DNA of 24,023 nucleotides. It comes from a bacterium (GTDB lineage: Bacteria; UBA9089; JASEIO01). Below the pieces are notes generated by a model. It had not been told where the DNA came from. It searched no databases and saw nothing but the letters and a program-made list of their open reading frames with translations. Positions 1 through 7,834 of this stretch are shown here, one piece after another (position 1 is the first letter of the stretch; every line of letters starts with the position of its first letter). The stretch lies in assembly GCA_030017475.1 (NCBI GenBank), contig JASEIO010000023.1, forward strand, positions 1 to 24,023. Reading direction: 5' to 3'. The position numbers and the translations under genes were made by a program.

Positions 1-11
1 CCCCTAATTGG

Positions 12-488
12 GTGCGTAGGATCGATAAGCTCTTGAATCCCCTCTTCTTTATTTTAATCATCGCATCTTCCTTCATCTTGCTTCACACTTGCTTTCATAT
101 TCCTTTTTTCTCTATTGTGAACATAATCTATGGAGGATACCTCTTTTCTCGCTTTACGTTATCTTCTATACAAACTGTAAAATCCGTCTGTTCACCAAAA
201 AGGTGTCAAAGAGCTAAAAATGAAGGCTGCAAATCTTGCCAATTCTTACAAACTATACATTATGATCCAATGGTGCAGTACTTTAAGGAAATATTCAGTG
301 TTTTTAACTTCTCTTGTTTACCTAAAACAAGAAAGGGAAATCCTATGAAAGTCTACGTCAAAAGTTTTATAGTAATGGTTGACCAAAGGCTTTCAAGTAT
401 TCCTGATTTCAGAAAATTTCTCCTTAGGCACCCGGCTTTAGTCGCCTTTATTGGATTTCACCTCAAAGGTTATCACCCTCCAAAATGA
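12..488 (+). CDS. Probable truncated transposase, N-terminal part
   Basis: The 158-residue ORF begins with GTG and is open to the window edge, so its true start may lie further upstream. Residues about 8-50 are hydrophobic. A four-cysteine cluster follows (C60, C65, C73, C76, spacing CX4CX7CX2C). The C-terminal part has an IPDFRKFLLRHPALV-x-IGF block near residues 130-150. From memory, this resembles the N-terminal region of some DDE transposases, which carry a similar 'HPALVW-LGF' segment. It stops soon after that block, where such transposases continue for several hundred residues. About 40 bases downstream another frame reads LPNDTSKFNLLID, faintly like the next transposase segment, so a frameshifted relic is possible. 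No DDE residues are present. This is a family guess. The alternative is an unrelated membrane-anchored cysteine protein. Confidence 0.4.
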   Translation: MRRIDKLLNPLFFILIIASSFILLHTCFHIPFFSIVNIIYGGYLFSRFTLSSIQTVKSVCSPKRCQRAKNEGCKSCQFLQTIHYDPMVQYFKEIFSVFNFSCLPKTRKGNPMKVYVKSFIVMVDQRLSSIPDFRKFLLRHPALVAFIGFHLKGYHPPK

Positions 489-739
489 AACCCTACTATT
501 TACAAAAACCTCTATGCCTTTATTACTACTTCCTAATGACACCTCAAAATTTAACCTCTTAATTGACATCTACCTTTATTTATAAAAGGCTAATATGTCC
601 CTTCCTCCGTATAGATTGTGGAAAAAATAAATAAGATAAAAGACAATACAACGACTACTACCACATGAAACCGCAGTAAATGCTGCCTCTTTGACTTTTT
701 GCTTAATATTTTTGGGAAAAATGACGATAATAATAATGA

Positions 740-796
740 GCTTTTATGGCGGTATTTGTTTATCATATTATAAATATCGACCATAAAAGCCTTTTT
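740..796 (+). terminator. Long stem-loop with T-run (terminator-like)
   Basis: Bases 740-749 (GCTTTTATGG) pair perfectly with 781-790 (CCATAAAAGC). After a single bulged A at 780, the stem continues with 750-759 pairing to 770-779, including two G-U pairs. That gives about 20 pairs around a 10-base loop. Five T's follow at 792-796, giving plus-strand terminator polarity. The minus strand has no matching T-run. It would end transcription coming from the transposase-like ORF side. The stem is longer and more AT-rich than a usual terminator, so a mobile-element inverted repeat is an alternative. Confidence 0.55.
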
Positions 797-993
797 CTAT
801 AGTCGTATTTTGTCAACCAGGCTTTTCACATCAAAGATTCATTTTTTGGATCACTTCTTACCTACCTACAATTCAGTCTTTCCTTAATTTTCAACCACTT
901 AGGAAATTTCTTATTGCAACGCTACCATAAGGATGGCATAGAAAGGATTGGCAATTAGTATGGCGATCTTATATCGGATATAGTAGTTTTATA

Positions 994-1022
994 TTGACAA
1001 TAATCAATTTGTATGGTAATAT
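994..1022 (+). promoter_or_regulatory. Extended -10 promoter upstream of hisG
   Basis: TTGACA at 994-999 is a perfect -35 box. After 14 bases comes TGG at 1014-1016 and a -10-like TAATAT at 1017-1022, giving a 17-base spacer overall. The same TTGAnn-N14-TGn layout occurs at three other gene junctions in this window. Transcription would start near 1029, leaving a leader of about 220 bases before the hisG ATG and running antisense to the small minus-strand ORF at 1050-1178. A weaker second candidate for hisG, TTGACT (1166-1171) with TATTAA (1190-1195), lacks the TGn element. Confidence 0.6.
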
Positions 1023-1049
1023 TATTGGGAGGTTAAAAGGAAGAACACA

Positions 1050-1178
1050 TTAAGAGCTGGTTAGCTTGGCATTCCATTTTTGGGATAGATTCTTAATAAG
1101 TTTATTGAATTGATTGATCTTTATCTGTCGTTGGACGTAATGTTCGAGGCGTTTGCGTTTTCTGGTTGACTTACACAT
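1050..1178 (-). CDS. Small basic hypothetical protein, 42 aa
   Basis: The minus-strand ORF starts with ATG preceded by AAGGGGTGA four bases upstream, a good ribosome-binding site. It encodes a 42-residue, strongly basic peptide starting MCKSTRKRKRLEHYV, with no membrane segment. I do not recognise a family. The Lys/Arg-rich start could suit nucleic-acid binding, or it could be the remains of a transposase or other mobile gene given the neighbouring remnant. The plus-strand promoter at 994-1022 reads straight through it in antisense. It could also be a chance ORF. No promoter of the form seen elsewhere in the window was found on its own strand. Confidence 0.3.
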   Translation of the reverse strand: MCKSTRKRKRLEHYVQRQIKINQFNKLIKNLSQKWNAKLTSS

Positions 1179-1248
1179 ATTTCACCCCTTATTAAGATAA
1201 TCGGCAAAATCTAACTTTTACTTTAATCTTTTTAAAGGAGTGAAGGAT

Positions 1249-2118
1249 ATGAAACTGAAGATTGGTTTACCAAAAGGAAGTTTGCAAGAGGCAACCTTTG
1301 AGATCTTTGAAAAGGCTGGATTTAAAATCTCTGTATTAAAAAGGTCTTATTTTCCTAAGATTGATGACCCGGAGTTAGAACCGATGTTGATTAGGGCACA
1401 GGAAATGGCTCGGTATGTGGAGGAAGGTGTATTGGATGTTGGATTAACAGGAAAGGATTGGATTATGGAGTGTGAAGCCGATGTCTTAGAGATAACGGAT
1501 TTGATTTATGCTAAACAGGGTTTGCGGCCAGTGAGATGGGTTTTAGCAGTGCCAAATGATTCCCAAATAAATTCAGTAGATGATTTGCAGGGGAAGAGGA
1601 TTGCTACTGAAGTTGTGAATGTGACCCGAGATTATTTAAAAAGAAACGGAGTTAATGCCTTAGTTGAATTCTCCTGGGGCGCAACAGAGGCAAAACCGCC
1701 AGAGCTTTGTGATGCAATAGTTGAATTAACAGAAACTGGTTCTTCCCTTCGAGCTAATAACTTGAGGATTGTAGATACGGTTTTGGAATCAAAAACAATG
1801 CTTATTGCTAATAAAAGGAGTTTTGAAGATAAGGATAAAAGAAGAAAGATTGAGAATTTAGCCATGTTACTGCGAGGGGCATTGGAGGCAGCAAATAAGG
1901 TAGGATTAAAGATGAATGTTCATGTATCCGCATTAGATGAAATTATATCCACCCTTCCTGCTTTAAGAAAACCGACTATTTCCCGCTTATCTGATGAAGA
2001 TTTTGTGGCTGTTGAGACAATAATCGATGAACACGTAGTTAGGGAAATAATCCCAGAACTTAAAAGGCGGGGTGCAGAAGGGATTGTGGAATACCCGTTG
2101 AATAAGGTGATCTATTAA
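1249..2118 (+). CDS. hisG: ATP phosphoribosyltransferase, long form (HisG)
   Basis: HisG catalyses the first step of histidine biosynthesis, joining ATP and phosphoribosyl pyrophosphate to give phosphoribosyl-ATP, and is normally feedback-inhibited by histidine. The protein opens [12 protein letters not shown] and carries the family signature [14 protein letters not shown] with the following V-L-E-S-K-T. At 289 residues it is the long form, with a C-terminal regulatory ACT-like domain (about residues 210-289), which needs no HisZ partner. I chose the ATG at 1249 because AGGAG (1236-1240) lies eight bases upstream. The in-frame GTG at 1240 overlaps that site. No other his gene is in the window, so hisG stands apart from a histidine operon and leads a housekeeping cluster. 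Confidence 0.95.
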   Translation: MKLKIGLPKGSLQEATFEIFEKAGFKISVLKRSYFPKIDDPELEPMLIRAQEMARYVEEGVLDVGLTGKDWIMECEADVLEITDLIYAKQGLRPVRWVLAVPNDSQINSVDDLQGKRIATEVVNVTRDYLKRNGVNALVEFSWGATEAKPPELCDAIVELTETGSSLRANNLRIVDTVLESKTMLIANKRSFEDKDKRRKIENLAMLLRGALEAANKVGLKMNVHVSALDEIISTLPALRKPTISRLSDEDFVAVETIIDEHVVREIIPELKRRGAEGIVEYPLNKVIY

Positions 2119-2120
2119 AG

Positions 2121-2303
2121 ATGGATATCGAGAAGTATCTGTCAGGTATAAATAGACCTTTTAATAATTACATAAAGAGGTCTTGCTATCTTAACTTTGA
2201 ACCCGAGCCTGAGATTAAACGATTGGTAACGAGTTATAAAAGGCTAACTCAGGTTGAGGTCGTGTTATCAGAACATCTTAACGATAGGAGAGGTGTATCT
2301 TGA
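2121..2303 (+). CDS. Hypothetical protein, 60 aa
   Basis: This short ORF sits in the hisG-to-porV gap. Its ATG lies two bases after the hisG stop and its end overlaps the TTG start of the next gene, so the spacing fits a translated operon member. It is a soluble-looking, charged peptide of 60 residues with a central EPEPEIKRL stretch, no signal peptide and no recognisable motif. No strong ribosome-binding site precedes it, so translation would depend on coupling to hisG. It may be a real small protein or a leader that couples hisG to the barrel gene. I do not recognise a family. Confidence 0.45.
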   Translation: MDIEKYLSGINRPFNNYIKRSCYLNFEPEPEIKRLVTSYKRLTQVEVVLSEHLNDRRGVS

Positions 2304-3235
2304 AGAAGGCTTTTTTAATAGGAATCATCTTTACTTTCTACTGTCTACTACCTACTATCTACTCTTTTGCTAAAGGAGAGGGTGGGGATGCGTTAGCATT
2401 CTTAAAGATAGGGGTTGGGGCAAGGCCTCTTGCCTTAGGGAAGGCTTTTGTAGCTGTGGCTGATTCGGCAAATGCCTGCTATTGGAATCCAGCTGGTTTA
2501 ACCCAGGTTGAAAAACCAGAACTGACTTTTATGTACTCACAACCATATCTTGTAGAACTTTCAGATGTTAATGTTTCTGGGATTTCATATCATACAATCT
2601 CTGCCGCCTTACCATTTGGAGCAAATGTAATTGGAACAAATATTATCTATTTAGGTATTACAGATATACCAGAGTATGATGTTGACATTAAGGGCGATCC
2701 TGTAGATAAACATAATACATTTGGAGATACCGAGATGGCAGTTTTAGCCTCTTATGCGAGGAAGATTAATAATCTTATATCTTTAGGATGTAATATAAAA
2801 GGGGTTTATCAACAGATCTACTCCTCGTCCTACAAGGATACTGGATTTGGCTTAGATATTGGAGCACTATTAAAACCTATTGTGAACCTAAAGATAGGGA
2901 TTGCCTTGCATGACTTGGTAGCACCAACCGTAAAATTAGATAATGAAGAAGATAAACCACCTTTGAGATTTCAATTGGGGGTTGCTTACCTCCCAACTCA
3001 TGATCTCTTAATAGCTATCTCCACAAGATCTATTTCAGATCGTTCTTTAAACGCTTACCTCGGTTTAGAATACCAACTGATTTCAAATATTGCTGTTAGA
3101 GGTGGATATTCAACTGATAATGAGGAGATATCAGGTGGCATTGGATTTCGCCATAAAAACCTCCAGGTTGATTTAGGCCTTTCTTCCCACGCCTTAGGTG
3201 GAACACCAAGGGCTTCATTAACTTTAAGATTTTAA
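2300..3235 (+). CDS. PorV/PorQ-type (UPF0164) outer-membrane beta-barrel protein
   Basis: The protein is 311 residues. It has a signal peptide (about residues 1-25, ending YSFA), then the family block FLKIGVGARPLALGKAFVAVA and YWNPAGL, which is typical of the PorV/UPF0164 outer-membrane family. The rest alternates short beta strands and turns and ends in ASLTLRF. The final phenylalanine is the usual beta-barrel insertion signal. PorV homologues support type IX secretion in Bacteroidetes, but many candidate phyla carry paralogues of unknown role, so only outer-membrane location is inferred here. The TTG start at 2300 follows a good ribosome-binding site (AGGAGAGGTG at 2286-2295) and overlaps the previous stop. 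A period-7 repeat encodes part of the signal peptide. This gene is the main evidence that the organism has an outer membrane. Confidence 0.8.
   Translation: MKKAFLIGIIFTFYCLLPTIYSFAKGEGGDALAFLKIGVGARPLALGKAFVAVADSANACYWNPAGLTQVEKPELTFMYSQPYLVELSDVNVSGISYHTISAALPFGANVIGTNIIYLGITDIPEYDVDIKGDPVDKHNTFGDTEMAVLASYARKINNLISLGCNIKGVYQQIYSSSYKDTGFGLDIGALLKPIVNLKIGIALHDLVAPTVKLDNEEDKPPLRFQLGVAYLPTHDLLIAISTRSISDRSLNAYLGLEYQLISNIAVRGGYSTDNEEISGGIGFRHKNLQVDLGLSSHALGGTPRASLTLRF
2330..2364 (+). repeat. Period-7 tandem repeat, five units, in the porV-like signal peptide
   Basis: Five consecutive 7-base units close to TCTACTN run without gaps: TTTACTT, TCTACTG, TCTACTA, CCTACTA, TCTACTC. At 35 bases it lies wholly inside the signal-peptide coding region, where it encodes hydrophobic and aromatic residues that are compatible with export. 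A similar period-7 tract lies in glyS and a period-8 tract lies between tmk and yaaR. Confidence 0.75.
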
Positions 3236-3245
3236 AAAGGTAGAT

Positions 3246-3620
3246 ATGATTTCAATCTTATTAATTTTCCATGTCTTAATCTGTATCGTCTTAGTTTTGG
3301 TAGTTCTTCTTCAATCTGGAAGAGATCAAAGTTTAGGATCTGCCTTTGGGGGTGGATCGAGTCAAACCCTTTTTGGAACAAGACGGGGAAATGTACTAAC
3401 CAAAGCTACCACTATCTTAGCCATCCTTTTTATGGCTACATGCCTCTCTTTGGCTATCCTCTACACCCGCCAATTTAGCATCTTTAAGAAGGAAAGGATA
3501 AAGGTAGAAGAAAAGGCAAAAGAGGAAGAAAGGGCACCTGAAAAAAAAGAAGAGGTAAAGAAAGATATTCCGAAGGAAAGCAAGGATGCGAAGAAGGAAG
3601 ATAGCAGTAAAAAAGAATAA
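3246..3620 (+). CDS. secG: Preprotein translocase subunit SecG
   Basis: SecG is the small auxiliary subunit of the SecYEG protein-export channel in the inner membrane. The 124-residue protein has two membrane segments (about residues 3-23 and 51-72). Between them lies the typical cytoplasmic loop VLLQSGRDQSLGSAFGGGSS followed by Q-T-L-F-G-T-R-R. The last 45 residues are almost entirely Lys and Glu, a long hydrophilic tail common in SecG of several phyla and of no known role. AAAAGG five bases before the ATG is the ribosome-binding site. It lies ten bases after the porV-like gene, which encodes a substrate of the same export route. Confidence 0.92.
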   Translation: MISILLIFHVLICIVLVLVVLLQSGRDQSLGSAFGGGSSQTLFGTRRGNVLTKATTILAILFMATCLSLAILYTRQFSIFKKERIKVEEKAKEEERAPEKKEEVKKDIPKESKDAKKEDSSKKE

Positions 3621-3625
3621 TAAAG

Positions 3626-3949
3626 ATGGGAAAAGGGATTCTTAAAAGAATAGGTGCTGAAATAAGGCATGCCTTTACTATAGAAGAACCACAATTTACT
3701 TCGGAAGAAATAGCCCTTTTGGAAAAGGTAGCTACGGAGATTAATAAAAGAAAGATGACCCATTCAGCTATCTTGTTTTTAGAATCCGTAAGGCCTTTGA
3801 ACTTTATTGGCAGTCAACTTATGATAGCATTAAAACCCATATTGGACCTATTTGTCAATCCTACGGAATACGAAAAAGTGGCTAAAATATTAGAAAAGAG
3901 GAAAGCCATTGATCGATTGATTGAACTGATTGAGGGGTATATCAAGTAA
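3626..3949 (+). CDS. Conserved hypothetical protein, 107 aa
   Basis: This 107-residue, soluble, mainly helical protein contains the block H-S-A-I-L-F-L-E-S-V-R-P-L-N-F-I-G-S-Q near residues 49-67, followed by a helical tail rich in Lys and Glu. I recall similar small proteins of unknown function in many uncultured bacteria, where a 'FLES-x-RPLNFIGSQ' core is the invariant part. That core argues for a real, selected protein rather than a chance ORF. No enzyme motif, cysteine or signal peptide is visible. It sits between secG and glmL with gaps of five and one bases, so it is probably co-translated with both. No strong ribosome-binding site precedes its ATG. Confidence 0.75.
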   Translation: MGKGILKRIGAEIRHAFTIEEPQFTSEEIALLEKVATEINKRKMTHSAILFLESVRPLNFIGSQLMIALKPILDLFVNPTEYEKVAKILEKRKAIDRLIELIEGYIK

Positions 3950-3950
3950 A

Positions 3951-5747
3951 ATGGAAAGAGAGATAAATGTGATATTGGCAACAGACTGCGGAAGTACTAC
4001 TACTAAGGCTATCTTGATAAAAAGGATAGATGGAGAATATCGTTTAATCTCGAGAGGTGAAGCCCCAACTACTGTAGAGGCACCTTTTGAAGATGTAACA
4101 AGAGGTGTTTTGAATTCTATCACGGAGGTAGAAGAGATTTCTCGCCATAGGATTCTTGAGAAAGAAGAGATAATTATGCCAAATAATGGGAGAAGTGGAG
4201 TTGATGCGTATGTTTCAACAAGTAGTGCAGGTGGTGGTTTGCAGATGATGGTTCTTGGGGCAGTCAAAACAATGAGTGCTGAAAGTGCTGAAAGGGCTGC
4301 CTTGGGTGGAGGTGCTATAGTTATGGATGTAATTGCTACTAATGATGGAAGACCTCCACATGAAAGGATTGAACGTATTAGACAACTCAGACCAGATATG
4401 ATCCTCCTATCAGGGGGCACTGATGGTGGTTCAATCACCCATGTAGTAGAATTAGCTGAATATATTGCTGCGGCTTGTCCAAAACCAAGATTTGGTGAAG
4501 AATCTCGTCTGCCAATTATCTATGCTGGGAACAAAGATGCAAGGGGAGAGATAAAAGAGATTCTAAAAAAAAAGACCGCACTCTCTATCACAGAGAATAT
4601 CAGACCTACCTTAGAAAGGGAAAACCTTTTACCTGCTAAACACCGAATCCATGACCTTTTTTTAGAACATGTGATGGCTCAGGCTCCAGGTTATGGGAAA
4701 TTGATGTCTTGGACTACTTCCGAAATCTTACCTACACCAGTTGCAGTCGGTTTAATAATGGAGCTTATTGCTAAAAAAAGGGGTATCAATTTGATTGGGG
4801 TAGATATTGGTGGGGCTACTACGGATACATTCTCTGTGTTCCGCTCTATATTTAATCGAACCGTGAGTGCAAATTTAGGAATGAGTTATTCTATCTCTAA
4901 CGTCTTATCTTCGGCAAGGATTGAAAATATTACAAGATGGATACCTGATACTCTAAGGGATGAAGATTTAAGAAACGGAATAAAGAATAAGATGATTAGA
5001 CCAACCACTATCCCTCAGACCATTCAGGAATTGAAGATTGAACAGGCTATAGCCAGAGAGGCTCTGCGCCTTTCATTCCATCAGCATAAAATGCTGGCTG
5101 TAGGATTAAAAGGGGTTAGACAGGAAAGGTCCATTTCTGAAGCATTTTCGCAAACTCCTACCGGTCAAACCCTTATCGATATGAAAGGATTAGACATGAT
5201 TGTTGGTTCAGGAGGCGTGCTTTCCCACGCCCCAAGAAGAAATCAGGCTATGATGATACTCATTGATGCCTACGAACCTTTAGGGATAACACGCTTGGCA
5301 GTAGATAGTATCTTCATGATGCCTCATTTAGGTGTTCTATCAACCATAAATGAACAGGCAGCTATTCAGGTCTTTGAAAGAGATTGTCTTGTCCACTTAG
5401 GAACATGTATCTCTGCGGAGGGTAAGGGTAAAGAAGATCAACCCTGCCTTGAATATGAGATCAATTATCCCTATGGAAAGACCGAAAAGGGTGCAATTAA
5501 CTATGGTGAAATAATGCTATTTCCCCTTTCATTTGAAGAGGAGGCAGATGTTACAATCAGACCTAAGAGAGGATTTGATGTAGGTGAAGGAAAAGGAAAG
5601 GCTATCCAATCAAAGGTGAGTGGAGGGGTGGTTGGATTGGTTATTGATGCCCGAGGAAGACCACTTAGGCTTTCGCAGGATAAAAAAAAGAGAACTTCAC
5701 AACTTGTGAAATGGTCAAGGGCAATGGATCTATATCCAGAGGGTTGA
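3951..5747 (+). CDS. glmL: GlmL/MutL-family ASKHA ATPase (mutase reactivase family)
   Basis: The 598-residue protein belongs to the glutamate-mutase-associated GlmL/MutL family, not the DNA-repair MutL. It shows the ASKHA nucleotide-binding layout: phosphate-1 loop DCGSTTTKA at residues 12-20, a long family-specific middle (STSSAGGGLQMM, LRPDMILLSGGTDGGS, PGYGKLMSWT), a second phosphate loop GVDIGGATTDTFS near 283-295, and an adenosine motif GSGGVLSHAPRR near 423-434. Characterised relatives are linked to adenosylcobalamin-dependent mutases such as glutamate mutase. No mutase is in the window, so its client is unknown. The ATG at 3951 starts one base after the previous stop. An upstream TTG at 3930 in frame overlaps the preceding gene and is less likely. 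Its end overlaps the leader region of glyS. Confidence 0.88.
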   Translation: MEREINVILATDCGSTTTKAILIKRIDGEYRLISRGEAPTTVEAPFEDVTRGVLNSITEVEEISRHRILEKEEIIMPNNGRSGVDAYVSTSSAGGGLQMMVLGAVKTMSAESAERAALGGGAIVMDVIATNDGRPPHERIERIRQLRPDMILLSGGTDGGSITHVVELAEYIAAACPKPRFGEESRLPIIYAGNKDARGEIKEILKKKTALSITENIRPTLERENLLPAKHRIHDLFLEHVMAQAPGYGKLMSWTTSEILPTPVAVGLIMELIAKKRGINLIGVDIGGATTDTFSVFRSIFNRTVSANLGMSYSISNVLSSARIENITRWIPDTLRDEDLRNGIKNKMIRPTTIPQTIQELKIEQAIAREALRLSFHQHKMLAVGLKGVRQERSISEAFSQTPTGQTLIDMKGLDMIVGSGGVLSHAPRRNQAMMILIDAYEPLGITRLAVDSIFMMPHLGVLSTINEQAAIQVFERDCLVHLGTCISAEGKGKEDQPCLEYEINYPYGKTEKGAINYGEIMLFPLSFEEEADVTIRPKRGFDVGEGKGKAIQSKVSGGVVGLVIDARGRPLRLSQDKKKRTSQLVKWSRAMDLYPEG

Positions 5748-5752
5748 ATGAA

Positions 5753-7834
5753 ATGGCACGCGATTTATTATTAGAGATTGGTGTAGAGGAATTGCCAAAT
5801 CTGGCAATAAGGGATGGATTGAGACAAATGCCTGATTTAATGAGCCAGTTTTTATCTCAAAATAGGATCGGATTTAAGGATATAAAGGTTTATGCTACAC
5901 CAAGGAGGTTAGCGGTCTATGTCTTTTTAGTAGAAGAAAGGTCAAGGGACTTCAAAGAGGAGGTGATTGGTCCAATTGCAGAACATTGCTATACAGAAGA
6001 AGGTAAACCAACTAAGGTGGCTATCGGATTTGCTAAGGGAAAAGGGGTGAGTTTGGATCAATTGAAGATTATAGATACAGATAAGGGAAAAAGGATAGGT
6101 TTTTTTAAAATTACTCCTGGTGTTGAAACCGTAAGATTATTACCTCGTTTATTACCTAAATTGATTCAATCCTTATCATTCCCAAAGACAATGAAGTGGA
6201 AAGGGGATTTAAGATTCTCTCGCCCTATAAGATGGATTTTGTGTCTGTTTGGTGAAGAGATAGTTAAATTTAACCTAAATGGGATAGAAACTAAAAGGGT
6301 AAGTTTTGGACATAGATTTTTGTCCGAAGGACCTATTGAAATAAAGAGCTGTGCAGATTATGTAGATACACTTAAAAGGGCATATGTTTTAGTTGACCAA
6401 GAAGAAAGGAGGAAGGTTATTCAAAGGCAATTAAATGAATTAGCCTGTGAGGTAGGTGGAAAGGTGGTTTGGGACCAGGAGTTACTTTCGGATGTTACTA
6501 ATTTAGTAGAATATCCAAATACACTTGTTGCCACATTTTCAGAAGGGTTTTTGGAATTACCCAAAGAGGTTTTAATTGCCTCTATGTGTGAACACCAAAG
6601 ATATTTTCCATTAATCGATGAAGAGGGAAGGCTTTTACCACACTTTTTAGTAGTAACCAATACAACTCAGGAATTTGTAGAGAATATTCGTTTAGGAAAT
6701 GAAAGGGTGGTTGCGGCACGCCTTCGGGATGCTGAATTTTTCTTTCGAGAAGATAAAAAGGTGCCATTGCACAAAAGGGTGGAGGATGAAAAGGGGGTAG
6801 TTTTTCAAGAGGATTTAGGAACACTTTTTGAGAAGACCCAGAGATTGGTAAGATTGGTGAAGGTTATCTCTAAGAAGATAGATGAAGATTTAGTAGAAGA
6901 AGCCGAAAGATCGGCCTTTCTTTGTAAAGCAGATTTATTGACTGAAATGGTTGGAGAATTCCCATCTCTTCAAGGGATAATGGGTTATTATTATGCCTTG
7001 GCTTCTGGGGAGCAAGAAGAGGTGGCCTTGGCTATAAAAGAACATTATCTGCCAAGGTTTACCCGAGATTCTCTACCAAAGGGGGATATCGGTTCCATCT
7101 TAAGTATGGCTGATAAATTAGATACAATAGTAGGGTACTTTGGAGTAGGACTTTCTCCTACCGGATCTGAAGATCCTTATGGGTTACGGAGAGCAGGTAC
7201 AGGATTTATAAATATCATAATGGACAAAGGATTTACAATATCTTTAAAAGAGCTAATTGAACAATCCCTTACTATATTAGGCAATAAAATAAAGAAGGAG
7301 CCTTCGGAGATATTGGTTTCGGCTTTATTAAACTTTTTTAGACAGCGAATCGTAGCCATTTTAACAGATAAAGAGATAGAAATGGATTTAATTGAGGGGG
7401 TTTTAACCTCCTCATTTGATGACCCCTTTGATGCCTTAAAAAGGGCGCGTGCTTTGCATAGATTTATGAAAGAACCTGATTTTATACCATTAGTTATTGC
7501 CTTTAAAAGGGTAGCAAATATCCTGAAAGCAGATGGCAAATGGCAGATGGCAGATGGTATAGAAGAAGGATTACTTGTGGAAAGAGCAGAGAGGGAATTA
7601 TATGAGGCCTATTTAGAAGCAAAAGACAAACTTTCGGGATTTGCGACTGTAAAGCCATATGATAAAATCTTGCAGGTTTTAGCAGGGTTAAAAGAACCCA
7701 TTGATAAATTCTTTGATGAGGTTATGGTTATGGTAGAAGAAGGGGCCTTGCGAAATAATAGATTGATACTTCTTTCTAAGATAAGGGATCTTTTCTTTCA
7801 AGTAGCTGACTTCTCTTACATTCAACAAGGATGA
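5753..7834 (+). CDS. glyS: Glycine-tRNA ligase, beta subunit
   Basis: GlyS is the larger subunit of the bacterial alpha2-beta2 glycyl-tRNA synthetase and carries tRNA-binding domains. At 693 residues it is the normal length. It opens RDLLLEIGVEELP, followed by YATPRRLAVYV, FPKTMKWKGD and RFSRPIRWILCLFG, all hallmarks of the family. The glycine-specific C-terminal domain includes LPTGSEDPYGLRRA-type text (here LSPTGSEDPYGLRRAGTG). The terminal anticodon-binding region is near residues 590-693. The ATG at 5753 follows GAGGG nine bases upstream. An in-frame upstream ATG at 5711 lies inside glmL. The catalytic alpha subunit glyQ is not in the window. Near residues 593-602 a period-7 repeat adds an ADGKWQMADG segment in a likely loop between helices. 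Confidence 0.97.
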   Translation: MARDLLLEIGVEELPNLAIRDGLRQMPDLMSQFLSQNRIGFKDIKVYATPRRLAVYVFLVEERSRDFKEEVIGPIAEHCYTEEGKPTKVAIGFAKGKGVSLDQLKIIDTDKGKRIGFFKITPGVETVRLLPRLLPKLIQSLSFPKTMKWKGDLRFSRPIRWILCLFGEEIVKFNLNGIETKRVSFGHRFLSEGPIEIKSCADYVDTLKRAYVLVDQEERRKVIQRQLNELACEVGGKVVWDQELLSDVTNLVEYPNTLVATFSEGFLELPKEVLIASMCEHQRYFPLIDEEGRLLPHFLVVTNTTQEFVENIRLGNERVVAARLRDAEFFFREDKKVPLHKRVEDEKGVVFQEDLGTLFEKTQRLVRLVKVISKKIDEDLVEEAERSAFLCKADLLTEMVGEFPSLQGIMGYYYALASGEQEEVALAIKEHYLPRFTRDSLPKGDIGSILSMADKLDTIVGYFGVGLSPTGSEDPYGLRRAGTGFINIIMDKGFTISLKELIEQSLTILGNKIKKEPSEILVSALLNFFRQRIVAILTDKEIEMDLIEGVLTSSFDDPFDALKRARALHRFMKEPDFIPLVIAFKRVANILKADGKWQMADGIEEGLLVERAERELYEAYLEAKDKLSGFATVKPYDKILQVLAGLKEPIDKFFDEVMVMVEEGALRNNRLILLSKIRDLFFQVADFSYIQQG
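7529..7556 (+). repeat. Period-7 tandem repeat inside glyS
   Basis: Four 7-base units, GCAGATG, GCAAATG, GCAGATG, GCAGATG, run without gaps inside the glyS reading frame and encode the ADGKWQMADG segment. They fall just after the K-R-V-A-N-I-L helix of the C-terminal tRNA-binding region, a place where homologues vary in length. The reading frame is kept. Confidence 0.75.

Larger units (their letters stand above)
489..1248. other. Intergenic region, about 760 bases
   Basis: No convincing long gene lies here. The 64-aa minus-strand ORF at 590-784 is low-complexity (a run of valines) and overlaps a hairpin, so I reject it. What can be supported is a long stem-loop with a T-run (740-796), a strong plus-strand promoter (994-1022), a 42-codon minus-strand ORF with a good ribosome-binding site (1050-1178), and the hisG ribosome-binding site (1236-1240). 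The stretch just after the transposase-like ORF may be decayed mobile-element sequence, but I cannot show this. Confidence 0.6.

Noticed and set aside
590-784. Minus-strand ORF of 64 codons.
   Set aside because: Low-complexity (run of valines and serines), starts within the long hairpin at 740-796, and has no convincing ribosome-binding site.
1166-1195. TTGACT-N18-TATTAA as the main hisG promoter.
   Set aside because: It lacks the TGn element shared by the other promoters and has a weaker -10. Kept only as a secondary possibility in the 994-1022 entry.
3951-5747. Reading the 'MutL' family protein as DNA mismatch-repair MutL.
   Set aside because: The protein has ASKHA phosphate loops (DCGSTTTKA, GVDIGGATTDT) and no GHKL ATPase motifs. 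It is the GlmL type.
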